Assembly: GCA_004208945.1 (NCBI GenBank)
Contig: SGPE01000006.1
Location: 1 to 61,693 of the forward strand
Length of the DNA: 61,693 nucleotides
Source: Pseudoalteromonas sp. CO133X
GTDB taxonomy: Bacteria > Pseudomonadota > Gammaproteobacteria > Enterobacterales > Alteromonadaceae
Direction of reading: 5' to 3'
Shown here piece after piece: positions 1 through 10,685 of the stretch. Under the pieces are notes generated by a model. The model was not told the origin of the DNA. It saw nothing but the letters and a program-made list of their open reading frames with translations, and did not search any database. Position numbers and translations under genes: made by a program. Positions within the stretch are counted from its first letter, which is position 1, and each line of letters begins with the position of its first letter.

Positions 1-1
1 T

Positions 2-28
2 TGTTAAAGAACGTTGCGACGTTGTCGC
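2..28 (-). promoter_or_regulatory. rrn leader boxB hairpin and boxA antitermination site (leftward)
   Basis: Reading leftward, a hairpin GCGAC-aac-GTCGC (16-28) is followed by CGTTCTTTAACA (2-13), which differs from the E. coli boxA core TGCTCTTTAACA at two positions. Order and spacing match the rrn leader antitermination site bound by NusB/NusE. The operon continues off the left edge. Confidence 0.75.
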
Positions 29-39
29 TAGGGATGCGT

Positions 40-67
40 ATAATACATCCTTAATTTTTCGAGTCAA
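40..67 (-). promoter_or_regulatory. rrn P2 promoter (leftward)
   Basis: On the minus strand TTGACT (62-67) and TATTAT (40-45) are separated by 16 bp, about 135 bp downstream of P1. This is the usual tandem P1-P2 arrangement of gammaproteobacterial rRNA operons. Confidence 0.8.
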
Positions 68-175
68 CACTTAATTTCAAACTTTCTTTCGATTATTTGA
101 AACTGAAGTTTCACTTAACTCTCTGCTACGTTGTTCAGCGCCTTTCGTTGCTGCCCGCCGTGTCAGTGGGGTCGC

Positions 176-203
176 ATTATAGGGAGATGGATTTTTTACG
201 CAA
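176..203 (-). promoter_or_regulatory. rrn P1 promoter (leftward)
   Basis: On the minus strand a -35 TTGCGT (198-203) and a perfect -10 TATAAT (176-181) are separated by 16 bp. A-rich DNA upstream (about 205-235) is a plausible UP element, and a GC-rich stretch follows the -10, as expected of stringently controlled rRNA promoters. Confidence 0.85.
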
Positions 204-367
204 GCACTTTTTTCAATAAAATTTAAAAAAAACTGCTGTTCGCTCAGCTTTTGAACTAAACACCCTAAAACTGAGTGTTTTGCAGTCAATTTAGGCCTGT
301 TTTGGTGTATTTATTTGCTTCGCTGTTACACTAGACTGAGCGCATTTTAAAATTAAAAGGTGAATTT

Positions 368-901
368 ATGACTATCCGTTCTTATAAAGGGATCACTCCG
401 ACATACGATAATAGTGTTTATATTGATGAGTCATCGGTTTTAGTCGGTGATATTACGCTTGGTAAAGATTCAAGTGTATGGCCTCTTGTTGCTGCGCGAG
501 GTGATGTTAACTATATACGTATTGGTGAACGTACGAACATTCAAGATGGCAGTGTTTTACATTTAACACGTGCCTCTAAGTCAAACCCCGATGGCTACCC
601 TCTTATTATTGGTGATGATGTCACTGTTGGTCATAAAGTTATGCTACACGGCTGCCAACTTGGTAATCGTATACTTGTTGGGATGGGTGCAATTGTGATG
701 GACAATGCTATTGTTGAAGATGATGTGATCATTGGTGGTGGTTCACTGGTACCACCTAACAAGCGTTTAGAGTCTGGTTACCTTTATGTCGGTAGCCCTG
801 TTAAGCAGGCTCGCCCTTTGACAGAGCAAGAGCGCGCCTTTTTAAAAATATCTGCAGATAATTATGTTCAGCTTAAAGATGAATACTTAGCTGAGGGCTA
901 A
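368..901 (+). CDS. yrdA: gamma-carbonic anhydrase family protein (YrdA)
   Basis: A 177-residue left-handed beta-helix protein of the gamma-carbonic anhydrase / YrdA-PaaY family, built from hexapeptide repeats across residues about 15-145. Three histidines in the positions expected of trimer-interface metal ligands are visible (H65, H89, H94), with R44-G-D46 upstream, so the zinc site looks intact. Whether the protein hydrates CO2 is unknown for most YrdA homologues. An AAAGG ribosome site precedes the ATG. It converges on yrdB with a 4-bp overlap of stop codons, and yrdA-yrdB-aroE is the conserved enteric neighbourhood. Confidence 0.92.
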   Translation: MTIRSYKGITPTYDNSVYIDESSVLVGDITLGKDSSVWPLVAARGDVNYIRIGERTNIQDGSVLHLTRASKSNPDGYPLIIGDDVTVGHKVMLHGCQLGNRILVGMGAIVMDNAIVEDDVIIGGGSLVPPNKRLESGYLYVGSPVKQARPLTEQERAFLKISADNYVQLKDEYLAEG

Positions 902-1152
902 AACACCTCGGTTAATTCGATTTGTCCTGCCGAGTTATACTGCTCATCTTCAATCAGTTGCTCGGCGAGCTCTTCATAATCGAAACGATAAGATTCAAAG
1001 TAATTAACCGCACTGCTTTGATCAGCAAAATCATACTTGCTGGTATCAATAACACACTCCACCATCAAGCCACTTACTTGTGCGAAGAATACCAACTGTT
1101 TTTCTTCAGGCTTAAACTCGAGTCGCTCTATAAATTGGATAGCTTGATTCAC
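898..1152 (-). CDS. yrdB: DUF1488 family small protein (YrdB)
   Basis: An 84-residue acidic protein of the DUF1488/YrdB family with no known function. Its opening residues MNQAIQF are the same as in E. coli YrdB. It starts with GTG in a GTGA overlap with the aroE stop codon, so the two are translationally coupled on the minus strand. Its 3' end overlaps the convergent yrdA end by 4 bp. The conserved order beside aroE and yrdA supports the assignment; nothing in the sequence indicates a biochemical role. Confidence 0.85.
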   Translation of the reverse strand: MNQAIQFIERLEFKPEEKQLVFFAQVSGLMVECVIDTSKYDFADQSSAVNYFESYRFDYEELAEQLIEDEQYNSAGQIELTEVF

Positions 1153-1973
1153 GCAATTTCTCCTGCTTTAAGCGCGGTAACAACGGGAATGATTTCTGGC
1201 ATTTTATTGCGCCATACAAAATAAGCTTGTGCTGCTTGGCCAACTAGCATGCCACAACCATCGAGTGTTAAACATGTTGAGTTAATCGACTTAACCCAAC
1301 TGATAAATGCGGTATCGTCATTGGCGTAAAACATATCGTAAGCGCACTGACACTTAGCAACATACTCTTCTGCTATACCTGGTAAGTCGCCAGTTACACT
1401 ACTTGAGGTAGAATTAATAACCACATCATAGTTGTTTACTGGGATATCATTTAAAGCAAAGCCCTGCACATCAATTTCACCATTAAAATGACTTGCTAGC
1501 GCCTTTGCTTTTTCAGCGGTACGGTTGGCTATTGTTAAGCTTTCGATATGCTCATTCAATAATGGCTGAATAACACCTCGCGCCGCACCACCTACTCCGA
1601 TAAGGAGTACTCGCTGCCCTTTTAAGGTGACATTATTGGCTAAAAGGTCTTTAACAAGCCCTACACCATCGGTGTTATCACCGAGTAAGCGGCCATCTTC
1701 GAGTTGTTTAATGGTATTAACGGCTCCGGCAATTTTCGCTTGCTCTGTTAGCTCGTCGACCATAGCAAACGCCAGCTCTTTAAATGGCAAAGTGACATTA
1801 GCTCCTTTACCACCCGCAGCGAAAAACTCAGTGACAGTTTTTTCAAATGCATCTGTTGGTGCTAAAATGGCGCTGTATTGTATTTGCTCGTTTAATGATG
1901 CAGCAAATTGTGCGTGTATTGCGGGTGATTTCGAATGTTTTATTGGATTTCCAAAAACCGCGTATTTGTCCAT
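1149..1973 (-). CDS. aroE: shikimate dehydrogenase (NADP+)
   Basis: A 274-residue AroE that reduces 3-dehydroshikimate to shikimate with NADPH in the chorismate pathway. The N-terminal substrate domain carries the SKSP motif (residues 14-17), catalytic K65 in the NVTLPFK segment, N86 and D102. The NADP-binding loop GVGGAARG lies at 126-133. Length and motifs are normal for the family. It is followed by coupled yrdB. Only 41 bp separate its start from that of the divergent globin gene, so its promoter must be compact or reach into the neighbour. Confidence 0.96.
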   Translation of the reverse strand: MDKYAVFGNPIKHSKSPAIHAQFAASLNEQIQYSAILAPTDAFEKTVTEFFAAGGKGANVTLPFKELAFAMVDELTEQAKIAGAVNTIKQLEDGRLLGDNTDGVGLVKDLLANNVTLKGQRVLLIGVGGAARGVIQPLLNEHIESLTIANRTAEKAKALASHFNGEIDVQGFALNDIPVNNYDVVINSTSSSVTGDLPGIAEEYVAKCQCAYDMFYANDDTAFISWVKSINSTCLTLDGCGMLVGQAAQAYFVWRNKMPEIIPVVTALKAGEIA

Positions 1974-2014
1974 AGTGAAGCAACCTCTTCGCCCTGTAGA
2001 GCTTTATTAATATT

Positions 2015-2446
2015 ATGATTAAACGACTTTTTTCTAAATCGAAACCAACGCCTGAAACACCTACTCCAGAAAAAACACCTTACGAAATTATTGGCGGTGA
2101 AGCAGGCGCTCGAGCAATTGCAAATCGATTTTACGACATAATGGCCACAGATGAATACGCCAAACCATTATATGATATGCATCCTCAGCCTTTAGATAGA
2201 ATTCGCCAAGTATTCTTTGAGTTTTTATCTGGCTGGCTGGGCGGCCCTGACCTATTCGTTGAAAAATATGGTCACCCAATGCTAAGAAAGCGTCACATGC
2301 CTTTCCCTATTGATCAAGACCTACGTGACCAATGGATGCATTGTATGAATAAAACGCTCGATATCGAAATTGATAACCCACTACTTCGCGAAGGGTTAAG
2401 ACAATCGTTATCGCAACTCGCAAGCCATATGATCAATCAACATTAA
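2015..2446 (+). CDS. group II truncated haemoglobin (trHbO-like)
   Basis: A 143-residue truncated globin. After a Pro/Lys/Thr-rich N-terminal extension (residues 5-22) the 2-on-2 globin fold runs from about 23 to 140. The proximal haem histidine is H94 in the KRHMPFPI segment; W107 matches the conserved group II G8 tryptophan and Y40 the B10 tyrosine. Such proteins bind O2, NO or other ligands or have peroxidase activity; the physiological role is not deducible here. It sits 76 bp upstream of a c-haem chemoreceptor on the same strand, suggesting a joint role in gas or redox response (inference). Confidence 0.9.
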   Translation: MIKRLFSKSKPTPETPTPEKTPYEIIGGEAGARAIANRFYDIMATDEYAKPLYDMHPQPLDRIRQVFFEFLSGWLGGPDLFVEKYGHPMLRKRHMPFPIDQDLRDQWMHCMNKTLDIEIDNPLLREGLRQSLSQLASHMINQH

Positions 2447-2522
2447 GCTTGAGTTATATCAATGTATGCTTTTTCTAAATAAAGATAATACTCTTTCCTT
2501 AGTTTAGAAAAAGCGTCGTTGA

Positions 2523-4118
2523 ATGAAGTCTATCCAATTTAAAATTTATGCCTTGTTAGCACTAACAGGCGTATTAGTATTATTTGCCAGCATATTTAGC
2601 AGCGCCCAGCAACAACACGAATTAGCGCAAGATACCGTTGAAAGTAACATAAAATTACTTGCTGATAATTACTTTGATTCTATTAATACCATGATGCTCA
2701 CAGGCACCATGGCAAACCGTGAAATTCTTAGCAACAAGCTTAGAAGCCATCCAAATATCAAAGATGCACATATTATTCGCAGCTCCATCGTTAATAAAAT
2801 TTATGGACCAGGCAATGCCAATCAAGTTGCCACAACCGATACAGAACATGCAGCACTGGCGGGTACAGAAGCATTATATATAGATAACAGCAACAGTACG
2901 ATGACCTATCTTAAACCGATGTTTGCTAGCAGTGACTATAAAGGAACGAACTGTTTAGGATGCCATCAAGCGCAAGAAGGCGATGTGCTTGGGGTAGTTA
3001 AAATCAGTTATTCATTAGCCGACATTGAACACGAAGTATCACAAAATACGTTAATGAACACTTTCCTACTCGCTACTATATTCATAACTGCATTCTCTTT
3101 ATTAGCAGTCATGTTTAGAAAAGTATTTATTAAGCGCTTGAAGATGATTAGCCATACGATGCACTTGGCAACCACCAACAAAGATTTAAGCCTTAAAATT
3201 GATGATGATAATAACGATGAACTTAGCTCACTCGCCACCAGCTTTAATCAAATGATTGGTGCGTTTAAAGATAATATTGCCCAGGTATCGCACTCATCAA
3301 AAGTACTAATCCATTCAGCGGAGAGTATATACACTTCAGCAGATGCCACCGAGCAAGCCATAATACAACAAAAGCAAGGCACTGACTCTGTTGCAGCGGC
3401 AATAAATGAACTTGAAAGCTCATCAAGTGAAGTAAAAAATACAACGCATTTTGCATCTGAAAAATCAGAACACAGTAATCAACTTGCGCAGCAAAGCTTG
3501 CAAGTTGCCGAGCATACCGAGCATAGCATTAATCAACTTGCGACAGATGTCCGTGCAGCCGCAGATCAAGTATCTGAACTTCAGGCGCAAACTTTAGAAG
3601 TCGGTAAAGTATTAGAAGTTATCAGTAGTATTGCTGAGCAAACTAACTTACTTGCGCTTAATGCTGCTATTGAGGCTGCACGAGCAGGTGAAGCCGGTCG
3701 TGGTTTTGCTGTCGTGGCAGATGAAGTTAGAACGCTCGCGAATAGAACTCATGACTCCACTGATGAAATTCGCCGAACAATAGATAAGCTACAGAGCGAA
3801 GCGGCACAAACGGTTAGCACTATGAATAATTCATGTGAAGAAGCTGATGAACGTGCTGTACAAGTTAAGCAAGTTGCTAAAGCCTTGCGTGATATTTCTT
3901 TGCAAATGAGTGAAATAAATCAACTCAATGTACAAATAGCCGATGCCACCGAGCAGCAAAACCTTGCCGCAGAAGAAATAAACAGGAGTGTGGTCGCTAT
4001 AAGTGATAACGCAGAGCATTCGTTGGTTGATGCTCATGAAAATCAAAAAGTCAGTGAAGAGCTCTTATCATTAGCACGCTCTTTAGATGAGCAAGTTAGA
4101 CGCTTTAAATTTAACTAG
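2523..4118 (+). CDS. methyl-accepting chemotaxis protein with periplasmic c-type haem sensor
   Basis: A 531-residue chemoreceptor. A membrane segment at residues 8-27 and another at 176-198 bracket a periplasmic sensor of about 145 residues that contains a single CxxCH haem-attachment motif (C144-L-G-C147-H148). A HAMP linker follows (about 199-255), then a cytoplasmic coiled coil with the highly conserved hairpin tip at about 369-407 that contacts CheA and CheW. There is no C-terminal NWETF-type pentapeptide for CheR/CheB docking. The haem suggests sensing of redox state, NO, CO or oxygen. The architecture resembles Tll0287/DUF3365-type haem sensors (recognition from memory). Confidence 0.92.
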   Translation: MKSIQFKIYALLALTGVLVLFASIFSSAQQQHELAQDTVESNIKLLADNYFDSINTMMLTGTMANREILSNKLRSHPNIKDAHIIRSSIVNKIYGPGNANQVATTDTEHAALAGTEALYIDNSNSTMTYLKPMFASSDYKGTNCLGCHQAQEGDVLGVVKISYSLADIEHEVSQNTLMNTFLLATIFITAFSLLAVMFRKVFIKRLKMISHTMHLATTNKDLSLKIDDDNNDELSSLATSFNQMIGAFKDNIAQVSHSSKVLIHSAESIYTSADATEQAIIQQKQGTDSVAAAINELESSSSEVKNTTHFASEKSEHSNQLAQQSLQVAEHTEHSINQLATDVRAAADQVSELQAQTLEVGKVLEVISSIAEQTNLLALNAAIEAARAGEAGRGFAVVADEVRTLANRTHDSTDEIRRTIDKLQSEAAQTVSTMNNSCEEADERAVQVKQVAKALRDISLQMSEINQLNVQIADATEQQNLAAEEINRSVVAISDNAEHSLVDAHENQKVSEELLSLARSLDEQVRRFKFN

Positions 4119-4137
4119 ATAAAATACTTGAACGTGC

Positions 4138-4168
4138 AGGTTGTCACCTTTATATAAAGTGACAACCT
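4138..4168. terminator. inverted repeat between convergent MCP and hemF genes
   Basis: AGGTTGTCAC and GTGACAACCT form a perfect 10-bp stem around an 11-base AT-rich loop, placed between two convergent genes. There is no strong T-tract on either side, so termination is inferred from position and stem strength. Confidence 0.6.
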
Positions 4169-4175
4169 AAGCACT

Positions 4176-5695
<1,520 letters not shown>

Positions 5696-5729
5696 GAATA
5701 TCTCCTAACTATAATAGGGAACGAATATG

Positions 5730-6299
5730 TTAAGACTCTGCAAGCTTATGCATACAGGCTTTTTGTGGGCATTGTAACACAACGCCCGATGCAGTTTTCT
5801 TCTCTGTCATTATAGGCCAATCACAAGCGGGACATGTCTTAGACACAGGTTTGTTATTAAGGGTATATTTGCAACGAGGATAACAGTCGCATGAGTAGAA
5901 TGTTTTACCAAATTTATTACTACGGGAAACCAGCTGGCCTTTCTTGCATTTTGGGCAGCTAGGAAGCGCCTCTGAATCACCGGGCTCTTCATCATGCGCA
6001 ATATAATGACAATCAGGATAGCCTGTGCAACCAATGAACATGCCATAGCGGCCATTTTTAATTACCAATGGCTTGCTACACTCAGGACAAGCACTGTCTT
6101 CGAGTACTTTAATTTGTTGACTATCATGATGAGCCAAAGGACGAATAAAATCACACTTAGGGTAGCTTGCACAGCCTAAAAAAGGCCCTGACTTTGAATT
6201 TCGCATGACCAATTCAGAACCACATTTAGGGCAAACCTCATATTCTTTCTCTAATGCGTGTTTATCTGCAGAAAAAAGAGAATGATCGATTTTACTCAT
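5730..6299 (-). CDS. topoisomerase I-type zinc-ribbon protein (YrdD-like)
   Basis: A 189-residue protein made of four tandem C4 zinc ribbons related to the C-terminal domain of DNA topoisomerase I. The CPxC or CPxxC-type knuckles open at CPKCGSE, CPECSKP, CPKCKKG and CPACDWP, each with a second cysteine pair some 18-20 residues on. No topoisomerase catalytic domain is present. It probably binds single-stranded nucleic acid; the role is unknown. It corresponds to E. coli YrdD, and lies between smg and tsaC as in that organism. AGGAAC precedes the ATG. Confidence 0.88.
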   Translation of the reverse strand: MSKIDHSLFSADKHALEKEYEVCPKCGSELVMRNSKSGPFLGCASYPKCDFIRPLAHHDSQQIKVLEDSACPECSKPLVIKNGRYGMFIGCTGYPDCHYIAHDEEPGDSEALPSCPKCKKGQLVSRSNKFGKTFYSCDCYPRCKYTLNNKPVSKTCPACDWPIMTEKKTASGVVLQCPQKACMHKLAES

Positions 6300-6370
6300 A
6301 AGGTTCCTGTTAGGCTGGCTAATTTTCGCCTAATATACCCAAACTCAACAAAGATACAAGCAAAGTCGAA

Positions 6371-6844
6371 CTAATGAAGCACATCAGCAGGCTCGTCAAA
6401 GATCAAATCTTCCATTTGTGCATACGCTTGTTCAGATCCTGGCACATTAAACAGCACCATTAACACCACCCATTTTAAGTCCTCAAGTAAAATAAACGGT
6501 TTATCAAGCGCGCATAATCTATCTATTACCATTTCACGCGTTATGCTATTTATGACGCCTATTTGCTCAATAAACATTAAAAAGCCGCGGCACTCAGTGC
6601 ACAGCATTTGGCATTCACTGTCGGTATAAATACGCATAGCATGTTGCGGCTGCGCGTTTAGGTACGGATACACGTCACTTTGCTGCAAGTCAGCCAATTG
6701 CTCAAGCCAGTCAAGTGCTTTATAAATTTCAGGTTTATTAAACCCAGCTCGAACCAACTCATCAGTAAGCTCGTTCTCTTCAGTAAAAATTTCAGCTTCA
6801 CTATGGATATAGTTTTCAAAAAGATACATGAGGATGTCAAACAT
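6371..6844 (-). CDS. smg: Smg family protein (DUF494)
   Basis: A 157-residue Smg protein, exactly the length of E. coli Smg, beginning [18 protein letters not shown]. An ATG 15 bases upstream is also in frame, but the GGAGG ribosome site lies between the two and favours 6844. The start overlaps the 3' end of dprA by 8 bp, indicating coupling. Function is not established in any organism; the gene is consistently linked to dprA. Residue composition is acidic and there is no signal peptide or membrane segment. Confidence 0.92.
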   Translation of the reverse strand: MFDILMYLFENYIHSEAEIFTEENELTDELVRAGFNKPEIYKALDWLEQLADLQQSDVYPYLNAQPQHAMRIYTDSECQMLCTECRGFLMFIEQIGVINSITREMVIDRLCALDKPFILLEDLKWVVLMVLFNVPGSEQAYAQMEDLIFDEPADVLH

Positions 6845-7934
6845 GTTTATGTCCTCCAAGTCTTATATAGCCATCTAGCACTCGCTCTACTTTATCTGCG
6901 AGCTCTAGGTCAAGTAACCGAGCTTGTACTTCATCAACAGGTAACTGAGTGCGTTGAGTAATAACATCGACACTTGTTACCTCAAACCCGATACTTTGAA
7001 ACACGGGGCAGTCGTGTTCTTCGGTAATGGGCTCTTCTGTTATATATAGACTGTTTTCACAAAAAAAGCTCACTTCATCAAGAATATCACTTATATTTTC
7101 GACTAATTTAGCACCTTGCTTTATCAAAAAATGGCTAGCTTCTGAAAGCGGGTTTTTAATTGAGCCAGGCACTGCAAAAACATCCTTATTTTGCTCAAGT
7201 GCATAACGTACAGTGACTAAAGAGCCGCTTTTTATTTGTGCTTCGACAATTAAAACACCAAGTGAAAGACCTGATATTATTCTATTTCTACGAGGAAAAT
7301 TCGCTGCATTAGCAGCTGTACCAGGCAAGAACTCCGATATAAGCAATCCGCGTTCTGCTACCTGCTTTGTCAGTAGTTTATGACGTTTAGGGTAAGCAAT
7401 ATCTAACCCTGTACCAAGCACAGCAATGGTTTTTCCAGAACCAGCCAGAGCCCCTTTATGTGCAGAACCATCAATGCCAAGTGCCATACCAGAAGTGACT
7501 GTAATGCCTGCACAACTTAATTGGTGTGCAAACTCAGCGGCGATCTCGAGCCCTGTAGGAGTTGCATGTCGGCTGCCAACAATCGCAACTTGTGGTGAAG
7601 TTAAAAGCTCAATATTCCCCACACAAAATAGTAATAAAGGTGCACTGGCAATTTCCTTTAACTGTGTGGGATAGTGATCATCAAAGTAACAAATGGTGGT
7701 TATTTGGTAAGCATGAATAAGCTCTTCGTAGTAAGCCACTTTCTGCCAATCGGTATTAACGAGATTATCAGCTTGGTTTTTTGTTAAACCTAAATTCTGC
7801 AACTGTGTACTTGTAAGCGAAAAAAGCTCACTTAAGATGTGGTTTTGGGCCAATGCTATAAGGCTTTTAATTCCCAGCCCTTTACATAAATAAAAGGCAA
7901 GCCAATGAGATAGCTTGCCTGAAACCTGTTCCAT
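6837..7934 (-). CDS. dprA: DNA-processing protein DprA
   Basis: A 365-residue DprA (Smf), which loads RecA on incoming single-stranded DNA during transformation. An N-terminal helical region (about 1-75) precedes the Rossmann-fold DNA-binding domain, recognised from [27 protein letters not shown] and the [12 protein letters not shown] segment. A C-terminal winged-helix-like part (about 305-360) follows. A strong GGAGGGAG ribosome site precedes ATG 7934. It is upstream of smg with an 8-bp overlap and downstream of a LysM protein gene. No other competence genes are in the window. Confidence 0.95.
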   Translation of the reverse strand: MEQVSGKLSHWLAFYLCKGLGIKSLIALAQNHILSELFSLTSTQLQNLGLTKNQADNLVNTDWQKVAYYEELIHAYQITTICYFDDHYPTQLKEIASAPLLLFCVGNIELLTSPQVAIVGSRHATPTGLEIAAEFAHQLSCAGITVTSGMALGIDGSAHKGALAGSGKTIAVLGTGLDIAYPKRHKLLTKQVAERGLLISEFLPGTAANAANFPRRNRIISGLSLGVLIVEAQIKSGSLVTVRYALEQNKDVFAVPGSIKNPLSEASHFLIKQGAKLVENISDILDEVSFFCENSLYITEEPITEEHDCPVFQSIGFEVTSVDVITQRTQLPVDEVQARLLDLELADKVERVLDGYIRLGGHKHV

Positions 7935-7964
7935 GCTCCCTCCTTAGAGCATCCTGAGTGTGGG

Positions 7965-9083
7965 TTAGTTTATGACAGCATAGTCACCAACTCGAATAGG
8001 ATGCTGATTTTTCACAATCAATGCATAGCTCACGTTATCGTATACCTTAAACACCATGAGTTCGCCTACTTTCTCTTTAGGCATGTGCCATACCTTGCTA
8101 TCTTTGTCTGCTTCCACACCAAAGTACTCATTGGTATCTGTGATTAGCTTCTCAAGACTCGTTGAGTCTTCACGATAACGAGGGCCACTTCGACCATCAA
8201 ATACCTCTGGAGATTGACGTTCAATATCAAGTACAAAACCAGGCTTGACCTGTTCTGCACCTAAATTTAAAACAACAATATCCATAGTGCTAAATTCTCG
8301 CAGCTCATTTGCTGACGCGATAATTGTACCGTTTAGCTCACCTTCTGGACGTTTCATATTGAAATAGGCTGGTAACATTTGTCCGTCCATTGCAGGCATT
8401 AAGAAATCATTCGGTTTAATTTCTTGTTTTACCATCTCAATCTTAACGGACGCTGGTACACCATGTTCAACATCACCACTTCTAAAGGCACGTACAATTG
8501 CAACTAATTCAGCTTTATTGGCTAACACTTCATTTGTATTAGGGTCTACTAACTCATTTCCTTTACGATAAACGCCATATGCTTCATTTAAATTTAAATT
8601 ACCTTTCACATAAAGAATATGACCCATGGTATTCATTTTTGTATTCACACTAGCACCTAAAATATATGGCTTATCTGCCATAACCTGACGACCAATTGCT
8701 TGTTCGTAGGTCAAATATGGGCGCAGTAGTTCAAGGGGTAATGTGGGTACAGCCTGTTTACCTTTAGGTGTAATACGCCCTTCTGGAGAGAGTTTTTTAT
8801 ACCGGCTATTTTTAACTAAACGCGGTTTTCCATCCTTATCGTAAATTAAAGTAAGCGCATCACCTGGGTATATTAAATGAGGATTGGCTATTTGCGGGTT
8901 CATTTGCCATAGCTCTGGCCATTGCCATGGATGATTAAGATATATACCTGATATATCCCAAAGCGTGTCCCCTTTTTTTACAACATATTGTTTTGGAGCA
9001 TCTTTTTTTATTGTTAACACATCAGCTGCTGCTGAAAATGCACAGCTAATGGCTAATAAAGCCGCAACTAACGGATATTTCAT
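7965..9083 (-). CDS. exported LysM peptidoglycan-binding protein
   Basis: A 372-residue secreted protein. The start at ATG 9083 is chosen because AGGAAG lies 7 bases upstream and it gives a clean signal peptide (MKYPLVAALLAISCAFSAAA); the longer frame from 9122 would bury that signal. A LysM domain follows at about residues 30-80 (KKGDTLWDISGIYLNHPWQWPEL, broken here only as description of the motif), and then about 290 residues with no domain I can name. It lies between dprA and divergent def, the same position as the LysM gene seen in Vibrio and Shewanella relatives. Probable periplasmic cell-wall protein. Confidence 0.88.
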   Translation of the reverse strand: MKYPLVAALLAISCAFSAAADVLTIKKDAPKQYVVKKGDTLWDISGIYLNHPWQWPELWQMNPQIANPHLIYPGDALTLIYDKDGKPRLVKNSRYKKLSPEGRITPKGKQAVPTLPLELLRPYLTYEQAIGRQVMADKPYILGASVNTKMNTMGHILYVKGNLNLNEAYGVYRKGNELVDPNTNEVLANKAELVAIVRAFRSGDVEHGVPASVKIEMVKQEIKPNDFLMPAMDGQMLPAYFNMKRPEGELNGTIIASANELREFSTMDIVVLNLGAEQVKPGFVLDIERQSPEVFDGRSGPRYREDSTSLEKLITDTNEYFGVEADKDSKVWHMPKEKVGELMVFKVYDNVSYALIVKNQHPIRVGDYAVIN

Positions 9084-9201
9084 TTGGCTTCCTAGTGTTG
9101 TTTTTAGATTATTATCAACCAAAACCTGTTAAAGGTGAACACGAATGGCTAAAATAAAAGCATACAATACCCTAAATGAATCACAAGTGTAAAAGGTAAC
9201 T

Positions 9202-9711
9202 ATGGCTAGGTTAGATGTTTTAAGATTTCCGGATGAGCGTTTACGTACAATCGCGAAAGAAGTACCAGAAGTAAACGATGATGTTCGTCAAATCGTCAAA
9301 GACATGCTTGAAACTATGTATGACGAGAACGGTATCGGCTTAGCAGCAACGCAAGTAGATATCCACCAGCGAATTGTGGTGATCGATGTCTCAGAAGAGC
9401 GCGACCAACCGCTAGTATTAATCAACCCAGAAATCACCAAAAAAGATGGCTCAACAGTGAGTGAAGAAGGTTGTTTATCTGTGCCTTATTCTTATGCGAA
9501 AGTTGACCGTGCAGAAACAGTGACTGTTAAAGCACTGAATGAAAATGGTGAGGAATTCAGCCTAGACGCTGACGAGCTATTAGCGATTTGTATTCAGCAT
9601 GAGCTTGATCACCTAAAAGGCACTCTATTTATTGATTATTTATCGCCTCTAAAGCGCCAACGTATCCGTAAGAAGCTTGAGAAAGAAGCGAAGCTGGCAG
9701 CTAAATCATAA
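9202..9711 (+). CDS. def: peptide deformylase
   Basis: A 169-residue deformylase that removes the formyl group from nascent peptides. All three motifs are present: GIGLAATQ (44-51), EGCLS (89-93, with metal ligand C91) and HELDH (133-137, with ligands H133 and H137 and catalytic E134). Length equals E. coli Def. It opens the def-fmt-rsmB-trkA run and is divergent from the LysM gene; the 118-bp gap between them should carry both promoters. An AAGG ribosome site precedes the ATG. Confidence 0.98.
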   Translation: MARLDVLRFPDERLRTIAKEVPEVNDDVRQIVKDMLETMYDENGIGLAATQVDIHQRIVVIDVSEERDQPLVLINPEITKKDGSTVSEEGCLSVPYSYAKVDRAETVTVKALNENGEEFSLDADELLAICIQHELDHLKGTLFIDYLSPLKRQRIRKKLEKEAKLAAKS

Positions 9712-9731
9712 ATTAATCAATAGGAATACCT

Positions 9732-10685
9732 GTGACACAACCATTACGTATTATTTTTGCTGGTACGCCGGATTTCGCCGCGCGCCACTTACAAGCCTTA
9801 ATAGACTCCGAGCATGATATTGTTGGTGTTTATAGCCAACCAGATCGCCCTGCTGGCCGTGGCAAAAAGCTTAAAGCCAGTGAAGTAAAAGAACTCGCAC
9901 TTGCTCATGATTTACCTGTATTTCAACCGCAATCACTAAAATCAGATGAAGCACTTGCAGAGCTTACAAGCCTGAACGCCGATATTATGATTGTAGTGGC
10001 ATACGGCTTACTGCTACCAAAAGCAATTTTAGATGCACCGCGCTTAGGCTGCTTAAACGTGCATGGCTCTATTTTACCGCGCTGGCGTGGTGCTGCACCA
10101 ATTCAACGCGCTATTTGGGCTGGCGACAGTGAAACCGGTGTAACAATAATGCAAATGGACGAGGGATTAGATACCGGCGATATGCTACACATCAGCCGCT
10201 GCCCTATTGATAACACAGAAACCAGTAGTTCTTTATACGATAAACTGGCTGCACTTGGACCTGATGCACTGATCAGTACTATCAATCGTCTCGCTGCAGG
10301 TGAAATCACCCCAGAAAAGCAAGATGACGCACTAGCAAATTACGCCAAGAAGCTATCAAAAGACGAAGCTAATATTGATTGGTCAATGGATGCTGCGCAA
10401 ATTGAGCGTAATATCCGTGCCTTTAATCCATGGCCTGTTTGCTTTACTGAAATGGCAGGGCAAACAGTAAAAATTTGGCAAGCAGAGGTTGTATCGCAAA
10501 CTGCACAAGCCGGTAAAATCATTGCTGCTGATAAGCAAGGTATTACCGTTGGCTGTGGGCAAGATGCACTTAAAATCACCCTTCTTCAACCACAAGGTAA
10601 AAAACCAATGGCAGTGAGTGACTTTTTAAATGGTCGCAGTGATTGGGTTGAACCTGGCTCAGTATTAGGTCAAAGCAATGAGTAA
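9732..10685 (+). CDS. fmt: methionyl-tRNA formyltransferase
   Basis: A 317-residue enzyme that formylates initiator Met-tRNA using 10-formyltetrahydrofolate. The N-terminal formyltransferase domain has GTPDFAA near residue 11, the [17 protein letters not shown] active-site segment (Asn, His) and a distal Asp in [12 protein letters not shown]-terminal OB-fold binds tRNA (about 205-315). The start is GTG (9732), preceded by AGGAAT. Its stop overlaps the rsmB start by 8 bp, so the two are coupled. def-fmt pairing is near universal. Confidence 0.98.
   Translation: MTQPLRIIFAGTPDFAARHLQALIDSEHDIVGVYSQPDRPAGRGKKLKASEVKELALAHDLPVFQPQSLKSDEALAELTSLNADIMIVVAYGLLLPKAILDAPRLGCLNVHGSILPRWRGAAPIQRAIWAGDSETGVTIMQMDEGLDTGDMLHISRCPIDNTETSSSLYDKLAALGPDALISTINRLAAGEITPEKQDDALANYAKKLSKDEANIDWSMDAAQIERNIRAFNPWPVCFTEMAGQTVKIWQAEVVSQTAQAGKIIAADKQGITVGCGQDALKITLLQPQGKKPMAVSDFLNGRSDWVEPGSVLGQSNE

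Larger units (their letters stand above)
2..212 (-). repeat. rrn promoter/leader region, left copy of terminal inverted repeat
   Basis: This stretch is the reverse complement, with only scattered differences (roughly 90% identical by eye), of the last 212 bases of the window. It holds two promoters and an antitermination site all reading leftward, so it is the upstream region of an rRNA operon whose structural genes lie outside the window. The two copies form a long inverted repeat flanking the whole segment. Confidence 0.9.

Noticed and set aside
77..289. 70-codon frame on the minus strand in the left rrn promoter region
   Set aside because: It covers the P1/P2 promoters and leader; the sequence is explained by the rRNA operon control region and shows no ribosome site or family similarity.
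1627..2010. 127-codon plus-strand frame across aroE
   Set aside because: Lies wholly antisense to aroE motifs; Ser/Pro-rich shadow frame.
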